Below, one piece after another: positions 8,435-17,071 of a DNA stretch of 64,000 nucleotides. The notes below the pieces were generated by a model. That model saw nothing but the letters and a program-made list of their open reading frames with translations, did not search any database and was not told the origin of the DNA. Source of the stretch: Flavobacteriales bacterium (lineage in GTDB: Bacteria; Bacteroidota; Bacteroidia; Flavobacteriales; Flavobacteriaceae). How positions within the stretch are numbered: position 1 is the stretch's first letter; the number at the start of each line of letters is the position of its first letter. Location: the NCBI GenBank assembly GCA_020635875.1, contig JACJYY010000003.1:62001-126000 (forward strand), in the 5' to 3' direction. The translations under genes were made by a program, and so were the position numbers.

Positions 8435-8932
8435 ATGAAATTAATTGAAGAATTTTCATTTGGATTGTTTTTTTGGCAAGCATTTATCTTAATAGTTTTA
8501 ATACTGTTATTAGTTAAGTTTGCTTGGAAACCAATTATGGAATCAATCACTGCAAGAGAAGAAGGAATTCAGGATGCAATTGACGCAGCTAAACAAGCGC
8601 GTGATGAAATGAAAAACTTGCAAGCGGATAACGAAAGAATTCTTAAAGAAGCTCGTATCGAAAGAGATGAGTTATTAAAGGATGCTCGAGCTATCAGAGA
8701 AAAAATGATTGCTGATGCAAAGGGAGAGGCAGAAGAGCAAGGGCAAAGAATGATTGAGCAGGCTAAACTAGCTATCAATGGTGAAAAGGCTGCTGCTATG
8801 GCTGAGTTGAAAGCTCAAGTGTCTACATTGTCTGTAGAAATTGCTGAAAAATTAATCAAGCAAGAATTATCTGCAAAAGGTTCACAAGAACAATTAGTGG
8901 ATAAATTATTAGAAGAAGTTAAGCTAAACTAA
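8435..8932 (+). CDS. atpF: ATP synthase F0 subunit b
   Basis: 165 residues, with an N-terminal transmembrane helix (about 10-28, ending LLVKFAWKPIMESI) followed by a long, highly charged helix that forms the right-handed coiled coil of the peripheral stalk. FAWKPI is the typical junction. The C-terminus LIKQELSAKGSQEQLVDKLL is the delta-binding region. It sits in the normal order between atpE and atpH, whose start is 5 nt downstream. Confidence 0.95.
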   Translation: MKLIEEFSFGLFFWQAFILIVLILLLVKFAWKPIMESITAREEGIQDAIDAAKQARDEMKNLQADNERILKEARIERDELLKDARAIREKMIADAKGEAEEQGQRMIEQAKLAINGEKAAAMAELKAQVSTLSVEIAEKLIKQELSAKGSQEQLVDKLLEEVKLN

Positions 8933-8937
8933 TCAGT

Positions 8938-9471
8938 ATGTCAGGAACTAGATCTGCCGTTAGATATGCCAAAGCTATTATGGAGATTGCTTCTGATAAG
9001 AAATTATCTGAAGTTATCAATCAAGATATGGCTTTGATTTCGTCTACTATAGCTAAAAACAAGGAATTAAAAGACTTCATTGTGAATCCAACTGTAAGTG
9101 TGGAGGACAAGAAGAATTCTTTAGATCAAATCTTTGCATCAACTAACAAGCTGACTCAACATTTATTTCAATTGTTATTGGTTAACAATAGATTTGAGAT
9201 TTTGGAGGCAGTTTCTCAGCAATATGGTGTTTTGTATAATAGTGCGAATAACATTCAAATAGCACAGGTAACGACAGCGTTCCCAATAACACCAGCATTA
9301 GAAAAGCAAATGTTAGCTAAAATAGCTACCTTTTCTGATAAAAAAATAGCGATAGAAAACATAGTTGATGATTCAATCATTGGAGGTTTTATACTTCGAA
9401 TTGAAGATCAACAGTATAATGCGTCCGTAGCCAATAAGTTACGTACATTAAGCAGAGAGTTAAGAAATTAG
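8938..9471 (+). CDS. atpH: ATP synthase F1 subunit delta
   Basis: 177 residues of the OSCP/delta family, which joins the peripheral stalk to the top of the F1 head. The N-terminus SAVRYAKAIMEIA and the C-terminal DDSIIGGFILRIEDQQYNAS followed by KLRTLSREL are the two family signatures. The start follows atpF by 5 nt and atpA begins 38 nt after its stop. Confidence 0.95.
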   Translation: MSGTRSAVRYAKAIMEIASDKKLSEVINQDMALISSTIAKNKELKDFIVNPTVSVEDKKNSLDQIFASTNKLTQHLFQLLLVNNRFEILEAVSQQYGVLYNSANNIQIAQVTTAFPITPALEKQMLAKIATFSDKKIAIENIVDDSIIGGFILRIEDQQYNASVANKLRTLSRELRN

Positions 9472-9509
9472 TGTTTACATCACAATTGTGTGAATAATAT
9501 TTATAAAAG

Positions 9510-11087
9510 ATGTCAGAAATTAAACCAGCTGAAATTTCAGCAATCTTAAAGAAACAAATCTCAGGTTTTGAATCTGGAGCAACTTTAGAGGAAGTAGGAA
9601 CTGTACTTCAAGTTGGAGATGGTATTGCTCGTATCCATGGACTTTCTAATGTTCAATACGGGGAGTTAATCGAATTTGAAAACGGTATGGAAGCTATCGT
9701 TTTGAACCTTGAAGAAGACAATGTAGGAGCTGTACTTTTAGGTGCATCTACGGGTATTGCCGAAGGATCTACTGCCAAAAGAACACAACGTATTGCTTCT
9801 CTTAAAGTAGGAGAAGAAATGGTAGGACGTGTTGTAAACACATTAGGTCAGCCAATTGATGGAAAGGGAGAAATCGGAGGAAATCTATATGAAATGCCGT
9901 TGGAGCGTAAAGCACCAGGGGTAATTTTCCGTCAACCCGTAAACGAACCATTACAAACAGGTATCAAATCTATTGATGCGATGATTCCTGTGGGTAGAGG
10001 ACAACGGGAGTTGGTAATTGGTGATAGACAAACGGGTAAAACTACAGTTTGTATTGATACAATCCTTAATCAAAAGGAATTTTACGATGCTGGACAACCT
10101 GTATTTTGTATCTATGTAGCCATTGGACAAAAGGCGTCTACAGTAGCTAATATTGCTAAAACATTAGAAGAAAAAGGAGCTTTAGCCTATACTGTAATTG
10201 TTGCGGCTAACGCATCTGATCCTGCGCCAATGCAGGTATATGCGCCATTTGCTGGTGCAGCAATCGGAGAATATTTCCGTGACACAGGTCGTCCTGCTTT
10301 AATTATCTATGATGATTTGTCTAAACAAGCGGTAGCCTACCGTGAGGTATCTTTATTGTTAAGAAGACCACCAGGACGTGAGGCCTATCCAGGAGACGTA
10401 TTCTTCTTGCATTCAAGATTATTAGAGCGTGCTGCAAAAGTAATTGCTGATGATGATATCGCTAAAAATATGAATGACCTTCCTGATTCATTAAAACCAA
10501 TTGTAAAAGGAGGAGGTTCTTTAACAGCTTTACCTATCATTGAAACTCAAGCAGGTGACGTATCAGCCTATATTCCGACTAACGTAATTTCTATTACTGA
10601 CGGACAGATTTTCTTGGACGGGGATTTATTTAATTCAGGTGTACGCCCAGCAATCAACGTAGGTATCTCGGTATCACGTGTTGGAGGTAACGCACAGATT
10701 AAATCAATGAAAAAAGTATCAGGAACATTAAAATTGGATCAAGCACAATTCCGTGAGTTAGAGGCGTTTGCTAAGTTTGGATCTGATTTAGATGCTGCAA
10801 CATTGAACGTAATCGAAAAAGGAAGACGTAATGTGGAGATTTTAAAACAAGCCGTAAATGATCCATTCAAAGTAGAAGATCAAATCGCTATTATTTACGC
10901 GGGTTCTAAAAACTTATTGAAAAACGTACCTGTTGCTAAAGTAAAAGAGTTCGAAGGAGAATATATTGAGTACTTGAACAACAAACATAGAGATACATTA
11001 GATTTATTGAAAGCTGGTAAATTCACAGATGAGATTACTGATGTATTGGCAAAAGCAGCTAACGAATTAGCAGCAAAATATAACTAA
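9510..11087 (+). CDS. atpA: ATP synthase F1 subunit alpha
   Basis: 525 residues, full length for the family. The P-loop GDRQTGKT is at about residues 171-178, and the arginine-finger region is in [16 protein letters not shown]. It forms the non-catalytic part of the alpha3beta3 hexamer. Codons here look more optimised than in neighbouring envelope genes (many GTA, CGT, GGA), fitting high expression. A perfect 14-bp stem-loop follows the stop codon. Confidence 0.98.
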   Translation: MSEIKPAEISAILKKQISGFESGATLEEVGTVLQVGDGIARIHGLSNVQYGELIEFENGMEAIVLNLEEDNVGAVLLGASTGIAEGSTAKRTQRIASLKVGEEMVGRVVNTLGQPIDGKGEIGGNLYEMPLERKAPGVIFRQPVNEPLQTGIKSIDAMIPVGRGQRELVIGDRQTGKTTVCIDTILNQKEFYDAGQPVFCIYVAIGQKASTVANIAKTLEEKGALAYTVIVAANASDPAPMQVYAPFAGAAIGEYFRDTGRPALIIYDDLSKQAVAYREVSLLLRRPPGREAYPGDVFFLHSRLLERAAKVIADDDIAKNMNDLPDSLKPIVKGGGSLTALPIIETQAGDVSAYIPTNVISITDGQIFLDGDLFNSGVRPAINVGISVSRVGGNAQIKSMKKVSGTLKLDQAQFRELEAFAKFGSDLDAATLNVIEKGRRNVEILKQAVNDPFKVEDQIAIIYAGSKNLLKNVPVAKVKEFEGEYIEYLNNKHRDTLDLLKAGKFTDEITDVLAKAANELAAKYN

Positions 11088-11094
11088 TTAAGAT

Positions 11095-11125
11095 TTTTAA
11101 GGAGTATTTTTAATACTCCTTAAAA
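11095..11125 (+). other. Perfect 14-bp stem-loop between atpA and atpG
   Basis: The arms 11095-11108 and 11112-11125 are exact reverse complements around a 3-nt T loop, in the 59-nt gap between atpA and atpG. There is no T tract after the stem (TCAGC follows). It therefore looks like an intercistronic stabiliser, RNase processing site or partial terminator. Confidence 0.75.
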
Positions 11126-11146
11126 TCAGCTTTAATCTATATTTAG

Positions 11147-12007
11147 ATGGCAAACTTAAAGGAAATACGTAATAGAATAGCATCGGTTTCATCCACTATG
11201 CAGATTACAAGTGCGATGAAAATGGTATCTGCTGCCAAGTTAAAAAAGGCTCAGGATAATATAACAGCTATGCGTCCTTATGCTCAAAAGTTGACTGAGT
11301 TGTTGCAAAATTTAAGTTCAGCTTTAAACGAAGAGGTTGGGGGAGAATATACTGCTCAGAGAACAGTTCAGAAGGTATTGGTCGTGGCTATTACTTCTAA
11401 CAGAGGACTGTGTGGCGCTTTTAACTCTAACATTATTAAGCAGGTAAATGCAGTTGCTAACAATAAGTATGCAGGTAAGCAGGTTGATTTGATTACTATA
11501 GGGAAGAAAGGGAACGATATTCTTGGCAAATCTTACAAGGTTATTGCTAATGAGAGTAGCTTGTTTGATGACTTGACTTTTTCGAATGTTTCTAAAATTG
11601 CGGAGACATTAATGGAAAAATTTGTGGCAGGAGAGTATGATAAGATTGAGTTGGTGTACAATCACTTTAGAAATGCAGCAAGTCAAGATGTGATTACAGA
11701 AGATTATTTGCCTTTACAACCAGTTGAAGGAAATAGTACATCAAACGTGGATTACATCTTTGAACCTTCAAAGAAAGAAATTGTAGTTACATTAATTCCT
11801 AAATCGTTGAAAATACAACTGTATAAAGCAGTGCGTGATTCATTTGCAGCGGAGCATGGTGCACGTATGACAGCGATGCATAAGGCAACAGATAACGCTA
11901 CAGAATTAAGAAATCAATTGAAGTTAACGTATAATAAAGCAAGACAAGCAGCTATTACCAATGAGATTCTTGAAATCGTTGGTGGAGCTGAGGCTTTAAA
12001 TAACTAA
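11147..12007 (+). CDS. atpG: ATP synthase F1 subunit gamma
   Basis: 286 residues, the central rotor shaft. The N-terminal helix carries IRNRIASVSSTMQITSAMKM with VSAAKLKKAQ, the conserved middle is ITSNRGLCGAFNSNI, and the C-terminal helix ends ITNEILEIVGGAEAL, all typical of gamma. It is the last atp gene here. atpD and atpC do not follow, and a strong terminator closes the operon. Confidence 0.97.
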   Translation: MANLKEIRNRIASVSSTMQITSAMKMVSAAKLKKAQDNITAMRPYAQKLTELLQNLSSALNEEVGGEYTAQRTVQKVLVVAITSNRGLCGAFNSNIIKQVNAVANNKYAGKQVDLITIGKKGNDILGKSYKVIANESSLFDDLTFSNVSKIAETLMEKFVAGEYDKIELVYNHFRNAASQDVITEDYLPLQPVEGNSTSNVDYIFEPSKKEIVVTLIPKSLKIQLYKAVRDSFAAEHGARMTAMHKATDNATELRNQLKLTYNKARQAAITNEILEIVGGAEALNN

Positions 12008-12031
12008 TAATCGGGTATTATGCTCGATGTG

Positions 12032-12062
12032 AAAACCTGCTCATTTATGAGCAGGTTTTTTT
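12032..12062 (+). terminator. Rho-independent terminator of the atp operon
   Basis: A 13-bp GC-containing stem (12032-12044 with 12047-12059) with a tiny loop, followed by T residues, 25 nt after the atpG stop codon. Confidence 0.85.
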
Positions 12063-12088
12063 ATATTTACTAGGCTATAAATCTGATT

Positions 12089-12562
12089 ATGAAAAAACCA
12101 CTAGCGTTACTCTTGTTTTTTTTAAGTGTCGGATGTTCATCATTAGGGGAACAGCAAAAATATGCTTTAGATAAAAAAATCAGTAAGGTAACTACCGACC
12201 GTTTTATAGACTCTAATAAGCGTACTTTAATTGTATTCAATATCTATTTAGACAAAGAGCTTTCAAAGGAAATTGTTCTCAAAGAATTGTATTACAAAAA
12301 CAAAGTTGCTACTATCGAATCAAAAAATGAAAAAATGTATTTTGCCAAATTAAATTACCAGCCTATTCCATCAATAAACATGCAAAGAGAGGGTAAAATG
12401 GAATATGGTAATTCTGGTCTAAAGTTGACACCACCACCAATTGTTCTCGAAGAAAATCAAGCTTTAATAAGTTATAGCGTAGGTAACAATATAAAATACT
12501 ATATCATTAAGGACGTCAAGGAGTCCACGCCACATGTGGCACCTGGAGCCATTGTAGAATAA
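12089..12562 (+). CDS. Predicted lipoprotein, unknown function
   Basis: 157 residues with an N-terminal lysine pair, a hydrophobic stretch and lipobox SVGC (Cys at about 16), so it is predicted to be lipidated and membrane-anchored in the periplasm or outer membrane. The remainder is mixed alpha/beta with a proline-rich stretch (LTPPPIVLEE). I do not recognise the family. It begins just after the atp terminator and ends 5 nt before a flippase gene, so it probably belongs to that transcript. Confidence 0.7.
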   Translation: MKKPLALLLFFLSVGCSSLGEQQKYALDKKISKVTTDRFIDSNKRTLIVFNIYLDKELSKEIVLKELYYKNKVATIESKNEKMYFAKLNYQPIPSINMQREGKMEYGNSGLKLTPPPIVLEENQALISYSVGNNIKYYIIKDVKESTPHVAPGAIVE

Positions 12563-12567
12563 TTACC

Positions 12568-14013
12568 ATGTATAAGAAACTAGTTAAACAAACATTTATT
12601 TATGGGCTAGCTACGGTGTTGCCCCGTATGTTTAGTTTTATTTTGGTTCCGCTATATACCCATGTCTTGCCTGTTTCGTTTTATGGTGAAGTGTCTATAA
12701 TTTTTTCATGGATAGTGCTGTTTAATGTGTTGTTGTCTTATGGTATGGAAACCTCTTTTTTTCGTTTTTATACCAATGAAGATGACAAGAACAAAGTATT
12801 AAGTACTTCGTTTTTGTCGGTTATTATTTCTTCTGTTCTTTTTCTTTTAATCGGCTTATTGAGTCAGGGTAGCATAGCCCATTGGGCAGGATTTGGGGAA
12901 CATAATATCAATTATACGATTTGGATATTGGTTTTTGATGCGTTGGTTTTTATTCCCTTTGCCAAATTAAGAGTGGACGAAAGACCAATATTTTACGCCA
13001 TTCTTAAAATTATGAATGTAGCGATTAATCTTGGCTTGAGTGTGTTTTTCTTGCTGATTCTTCCTACACTGGCTAAAGAAGGTGTAATGTCAAGTATTTA
13101 TGTTGAGAATTTCCAAATCGAATATATATTCATATCGTTATTAGTCGCTAGTATTTTTACGTTTGTCTGTTTGTCTCCTCAATACCTCAAAGTGAAATGG
13201 ATTTTTGATGTTGCCCTTTGGAAACGAATGATGAGTTATGGCCTGCCAATTTTGGTTTCTGGGATTGCTTTTGCGATTAATGAGACATTCGATAGGATTT
13301 TGCTAGGAGAATTGTTACCACAAGAGGACGCTATGTTCGCTGTAGGAGCCTATTCCGCTTGCTACAAGTTGGCGTTGTTTATGACCTTGTTTGCTACAGC
13401 TTTCCGTTTAGGGGTAGAGCCTTTTTTCTTTTCACAAGCTAAAGAAAAAAATGCACCTCAAACTTACGCCACTATAACCAAGTATTATGTGATTTTTGGC
13501 TCTGTAATATTGTTAGCAGTAATTGTATTTGCAGATGTGTTAAAATACTTTTTGATTAGAAATGCCGATTATTGGGAAGCCATGAAAGTCGTTCCGTTAA
13601 TCATTGTGGCAAATTTATTCTTAGGGGTCTATCACAACCTTTCGGTGTGGTATAAGTTAACGGATAAGACACGATTTGGAGCCTATATTTCGATTATTGG
13701 CGCCTTGATAACCTTGGTAGTAAATATCATATTAATACCGATGATGGGATATTATGGATCGGCCATTGCAACAACTTCAGCCTATGGTGCGATGATGATA
13801 ATCTCTTATGTAATGAGTAGGAAATACTACCCTGTACCTTATGAAATCAAAACGATTTTGTCGTATTTAATTTTATCGATTGGATTAGCGTTAATTTCTT
13901 TCCATTTCTTTAGAGATAATTTATTTATAGGACTAAGCCTATTATTGGTTTTTGTATATTTCGCGCTCAGAAATGAAAAGGAAATAATACTCAGAATTTT
14001 GAAAAGAAAGTAG
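12568..14013 (+). CDS. Oligosaccharide flippase / polysaccharide biosynthesis transporter (Wzx-like)
   Basis: 481 residues with about 12-14 hydrophobic helices and the family's N-terminal pattern TFIYGLATVLPRMFSFILVP followed by LYTHVLP. This is the MATE-like PST/Wzx group that flips lipid-linked glycans across the inner membrane. GLPILVSGIAFAINETFDRI is the usual start of the second bundle. No polymerase or glycosyltransferases are adjacent, so the transported glycan is unknown. A sugar nucleotidyltransferase follows after 73 nt. Confidence 0.87.
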   Translation: MYKKLVKQTFIYGLATVLPRMFSFILVPLYTHVLPVSFYGEVSIIFSWIVLFNVLLSYGMETSFFRFYTNEDDKNKVLSTSFLSVIISSVLFLLIGLLSQGSIAHWAGFGEHNINYTIWILVFDALVFIPFAKLRVDERPIFYAILKIMNVAINLGLSVFFLLILPTLAKEGVMSSIYVENFQIEYIFISLLVASIFTFVCLSPQYLKVKWIFDVALWKRMMSYGLPILVSGIAFAINETFDRILLGELLPQEDAMFAVGAYSACYKLALFMTLFATAFRLGVEPFFFSQAKEKNAPQTYATITKYYVIFGSVILLAVIVFADVLKYFLIRNADYWEAMKVVPLIIVANLFLGVYHNLSVWYKLTDKTRFGAYISIIGALITLVVNIILIPMMGYYGSAIATTSAYGAMMIISYVMSRKYYPVPYEIKTILSYLILSIGLALISFHFFRDNLFIGLSLLLVFVYFALRNEKEIILRILKRK

Positions 14014-14086
14014 CATCCGAACGATAAAGCTTAATTCGTAAGCACAGCGTAAAATTTATAATAGAGAACCTAAAAATTAATATAGA

Positions 14087-15097
14087 ATGAAGATTATTGT
14101 ACCAATGGCAGGTCGAGGATCAAGATTAAGACCTCACACATTAACAGTGCCTAAACCATTAATTCCTATCGCAGGAAAACCTATTGTACATCGATTGGTA
14201 GAAGATATAGCAGGTGTAATAGGAGAACAAATAGACGAAATTGCTTTTATCATACATGAAAGTTTTGGGAAAAAGGTCGAGGAAGATTTGAAAGCAATTG
14301 CGTCCAAGTTAGGTTCAAAAGGGACAATTTACTATCAAAATGAGGCACTCGGAACAGCTCATGCCATTATGTGTGCCAAAGATTCATTAGACGGACCTTG
14401 TGTAATTGCTTATGCGGATACCTTGTTCAGAGCAGATTTTACCTTAGATCCTAATGCAGATAGTGTAATTTGGGTAAAAGAAGTGGAAGATCCTTCAGCC
14501 TATGGTGTGGTTAGTTTAAACACAAACGGTGAAATCACAGGTATGGTCGAAAAACCATCTACTTTTGTGTCTAACCTAGCTGTGATTGGCATCTATTATT
14601 TTAAGCAAGGCGAAGTGCTTAGAAAAGAATTGCAACATGTATTGGATTCAAAATTAATGCATGGAGGTGAGTATCAAATTAATGATGGTATCAAAGCCAT
14701 GATAGAGCAAGGAAAAGTTTTTGTGCCGGGCAAGATTGATGAGTGGATGGATTGTGGTAACAAAAATATTACAGTTGAAACCAATTCAAGGATATTAAAC
14801 TTTTTGAAGCAAGACGGCGAAGCGTTAGTCGATGATTCGGTGGTTCAAGAGGATTCAACAATAATTGAACCTTGTTTCATAGGTAAAGGCGTGATTTTGA
14901 AAAACGCTACAGTAGGTCCTAATGTGTCTTTAGGGGATGGTTGTGTGGTAGAGAATACTACCATTAAAAACAGTTTAGTGCAACACGAGTCAACCCTTAA
15001 AAATGCTAATTTGGATAATGCAATGATTGGCAGCAATGCCAAGTTTGATGGAAAATTCACAAGCATTAGTATCGGAGATTATTCCGTATTAGAATAA
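14087..15097 (+). CDS. Sugar-1-phosphate nucleotidyltransferase with beta-helix tail
   Basis: The nucleotide-binding signature is clear at residues 5-28: MAGRGSRLRPHTLTVPKPLI then IAGKP. YADTLFRADF carries the metal-binding aspartate and GMVEKPS the sugar-site region. After about residue 245 come hexapeptide-like repeats (IEPCFIGKGVILKNATVGPN) forming a left-handed beta-helix. It activates a sugar phosphate to NDP-sugar, most likely dTDP- or UDP-glucose type; the substrate cannot be read from the motif. It is the first gene of a tight run with a TPR protein, a DUF4292 lipoprotein and an EnvC-like protein. Confidence 0.88.
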   Translation: MKIIVPMAGRGSRLRPHTLTVPKPLIPIAGKPIVHRLVEDIAGVIGEQIDEIAFIIHESFGKKVEEDLKAIASKLGSKGTIYYQNEALGTAHAIMCAKDSLDGPCVIAYADTLFRADFTLDPNADSVIWVKEVEDPSAYGVVSLNTNGEITGMVEKPSTFVSNLAVIGIYYFKQGEVLRKELQHVLDSKLMHGGEYQINDGIKAMIEQGKVFVPGKIDEWMDCGNKNITVETNSRILNFLKQDGEALVDDSVVQEDSTIIEPCFIGKGVILKNATVGPNVSLGDGCVVENTTIKNSLVQHESTLKNANLDNAMIGSNAKFDGKFTSISIGDYSVLE

Positions 15098-15102
15098 AGA
15101 AA

Positions 15103-16272
15103 ATGAATCGATTGGTTTCTTTTGTTTTGTTGTGTGTGTTTTGGATGTATCCGAATCAAATAATAGGGCAACAACAGAAGAAACCAGCCGATCAATTCCA
15201 TGATTTATTCATGGATGCCATTAAGCACAAGTCAATGGCGAATTACGATAAAGCTATAGAAACACTACAAGAGTGTGAAGCTTTAAATCCTCATGAATAC
15301 GCTGTCTACTACGAGCTAGGACGCAATTACTATTTTCAAAAGAAATATATTGAAGCATCAGAGGCCTTTGATAAGGCTTTGTCTATTGATCATTCTAACA
15401 GTTGGATAAAAAGAAGTTTGTATAACGTTTATTTAGCTGAAGGAAATCATATTGAAGCCATTAAAATTGCGACAGAGTTGTCAGAGAAATTCCCTAAATA
15501 TAAAGAAGAATTAGTTGCTTTGTTCATAAATTCTCAACAAATCGAAAAGGCTATTGCATTAATCAATGAATTGGATGAGGAACAAGGATATTCTCTGAAA
15601 AGAGAACAAATCAAAGAGCAAATAGGACTCATAAAAGGCACTATAAACTCAGATATTAAGAGTTTGAACCAAGATATTTCAGATGATCCTAAAGAGGCGT
15701 CTAATTACTTAAGTTTGATACATTTTTATCTAAAAGAGGGAGACCAAACAAAAGTCAACAAAGTAGTACAAGAACTATTGCTCCAAGTATCTAATGCAAC
15801 TCAACGCATAGAAGAATCTTTAGATGTACTAGAGTCAGACAATGATAAGCAAGAAGTTTTATGTTTGATTGCTGCATCTTATGTCACAAAGCAAGACTAT
15901 CTAACAGCTATAGGGCTATTAAAAAGCAGCATCAAGATTAACCAATACCATCTCGATAGTCATTTATTATTGTTGCAAGTATTGAACAATACCGAAAACT
16001 ATCAGGAAATGGACGCAATAGCCTCCGAATTGATAGTTGTTTTTCCGTTACAACCAGAGCTGTACTATTTTTTGGGTTTAACCAAAAATGAACAGCAAGA
16101 CTATACAAAAGCCAAAACCATATTAGAAGACGGTCTGGATTTTGTGGTGGAGAATGACGAATTGGAAATTCGCATACGACAACAACTAAAAAGAAGTTGT
16201 CAAGCACTAGAATTGGTAAAAGAAGTTAGCCAGCATAATTTGAGAATCCAAGAGCTTTTAAAAACAAAATAG
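15103..16272 (+). CDS. Secreted TPR-repeat protein
   Basis: 389 residues with a signal peptide (hydrophobic to about residue 20, then IIGQQQ). Multiple TPR motifs follow, for example ANYDKAIETLQECEALNPHE and YAVYYELGRNYYFQKKYIEA, with a further pair near residues 270-350. It is probably a periplasmic scaffold. It starts 5 nt after the nucleotidyltransferase, and its stop codon abuts the next gene. The order TPR - DUF4292 - peptidase activator suggests a role in envelope biogenesis; the partner is unknown. Confidence 0.8.
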   Translation: MNRLVSFVLLCVFWMYPNQIIGQQQKKPADQFHDLFMDAIKHKSMANYDKAIETLQECEALNPHEYAVYYELGRNYYFQKKYIEASEAFDKALSIDHSNSWIKRSLYNVYLAEGNHIEAIKIATELSEKFPKYKEELVALFINSQQIEKAIALINELDEEQGYSLKREQIKEQIGLIKGTINSDIKSLNQDISDDPKEASNYLSLIHFYLKEGDQTKVNKVVQELLLQVSNATQRIEESLDVLESDNDKQEVLCLIAASYVTKQDYLTAIGLLKSSIKINQYHLDSHLLLLQVLNNTENYQEMDAIASELIVVFPLQPELYYFLGLTKNEQQDYTKAKTILEDGLDFVVENDELEIRIRQQLKRSCQALELVKEVSQHNLRIQELLKTK

Positions 16273-16275
16273 TTG

Positions 16276-17070
16276 ATGAGAAAAATAGTTTTTCTTGTAT
16301 TAGGTGTATTCGTTTTGATTTCGTGTAAATCGAAAAAGTCAACTACTCATGTTGCACATTCAAAAAGTGATTATGAGAAAGTGAATACATTTAAGAAATT
16401 CAAAAAAATTCAAGACAATATCAAACAAGATTTTACATCCGTTGTATTGGAGTCAGATGTGGATTACTCTGGACCAGGAATGAAACAGAAGGTTCATGCA
16501 GAAATTAGATTACTAAGAGATCAAAAAATTCATATAACGCTTCGGTACTTTGGTATTACCATGGCAAAGGCGATTATGACGCCAGACGAGGTAAGCTATT
16601 ACGAAAAGTTAGGTTCGACGTATTATCAAGGGGATTATAGTTCAATAAGTGAATGGATGGGTATTCCGCTTGATTTTTTTAAGATTCAAAACATTATTTT
16701 AGGTAATACTATTGAAGAAATTTCTGAAGAAAACTACAGCTTTGAGCAATTGACCGATAAAATTCGATTGACCGAAAAAGAAAGTATAGCAATAAATCAT
16801 ATCTTTGAATTCAATTTATCGGATATGTTGCTCAAAGAACAACAGTTTGTGCAATCGAAGTGGAAAAGAGAGATGATTGTGAGCTATGATGAGCGAGAAT
16901 ATGCAATGGATAGTGTTAATGTGCTTCTGCCAAAAAAAATAAAAATTGTGGCGACCCAAGATACCCAAGCCTATCAAATCGGTTTACGGCACAATTCGAT
17001 TGAGTTGAATAAAGAAATATCATACGCTTTTAAGGTACCTGAAGGGTACAAAAAAATTGAGCTAAAGTAA
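16276..17070 (+). CDS. DUF4292 lipoprotein
   Basis: 264 residues with lipobox LISC (Cys about residue 17) and a basic KSKKS stretch after it. The sequence KKFKKIQDNIKQDFTSVVLE leading into an alternating beta pattern (IRLLRDQKIHITLRYFGITM) fits DUF4292. That family is thought to adopt a LolA/LolB-like half-barrel fold that binds lipid; this is general knowledge and not visible here. I chose ATG at 16276 over the TTG immediately before it, which directly follows the upstream TAG. The next gene starts 1 nt after its stop. Confidence 0.85.
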   Translation: MRKIVFLVLGVFVLISCKSKKSTTHVAHSKSDYEKVNTFKKFKKIQDNIKQDFTSVVLESDVDYSGPGMKQKVHAEIRLLRDQKIHITLRYFGITMAKAIMTPDEVSYYEKLGSTYYQGDYSSISEWMGIPLDFFKIQNIILGNTIEEISEENYSFEQLTDKIRLTEKESIAINHIFEFNLSDMLLKEQQFVQSKWKREMIVSYDEREYAMDSVNVLLPKKIKIVATQDTQAYQIGLRHNSIELNKEISYAFKVPEGYKKIELK

Positions 17071-17071
17071 A

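Noticed and set aside
9481..9490. Palindrome CACAATTGTG between atpH and atpA
   Set aside because: Only 10 bp without a loop and without T run; too short to call a regulatory element.
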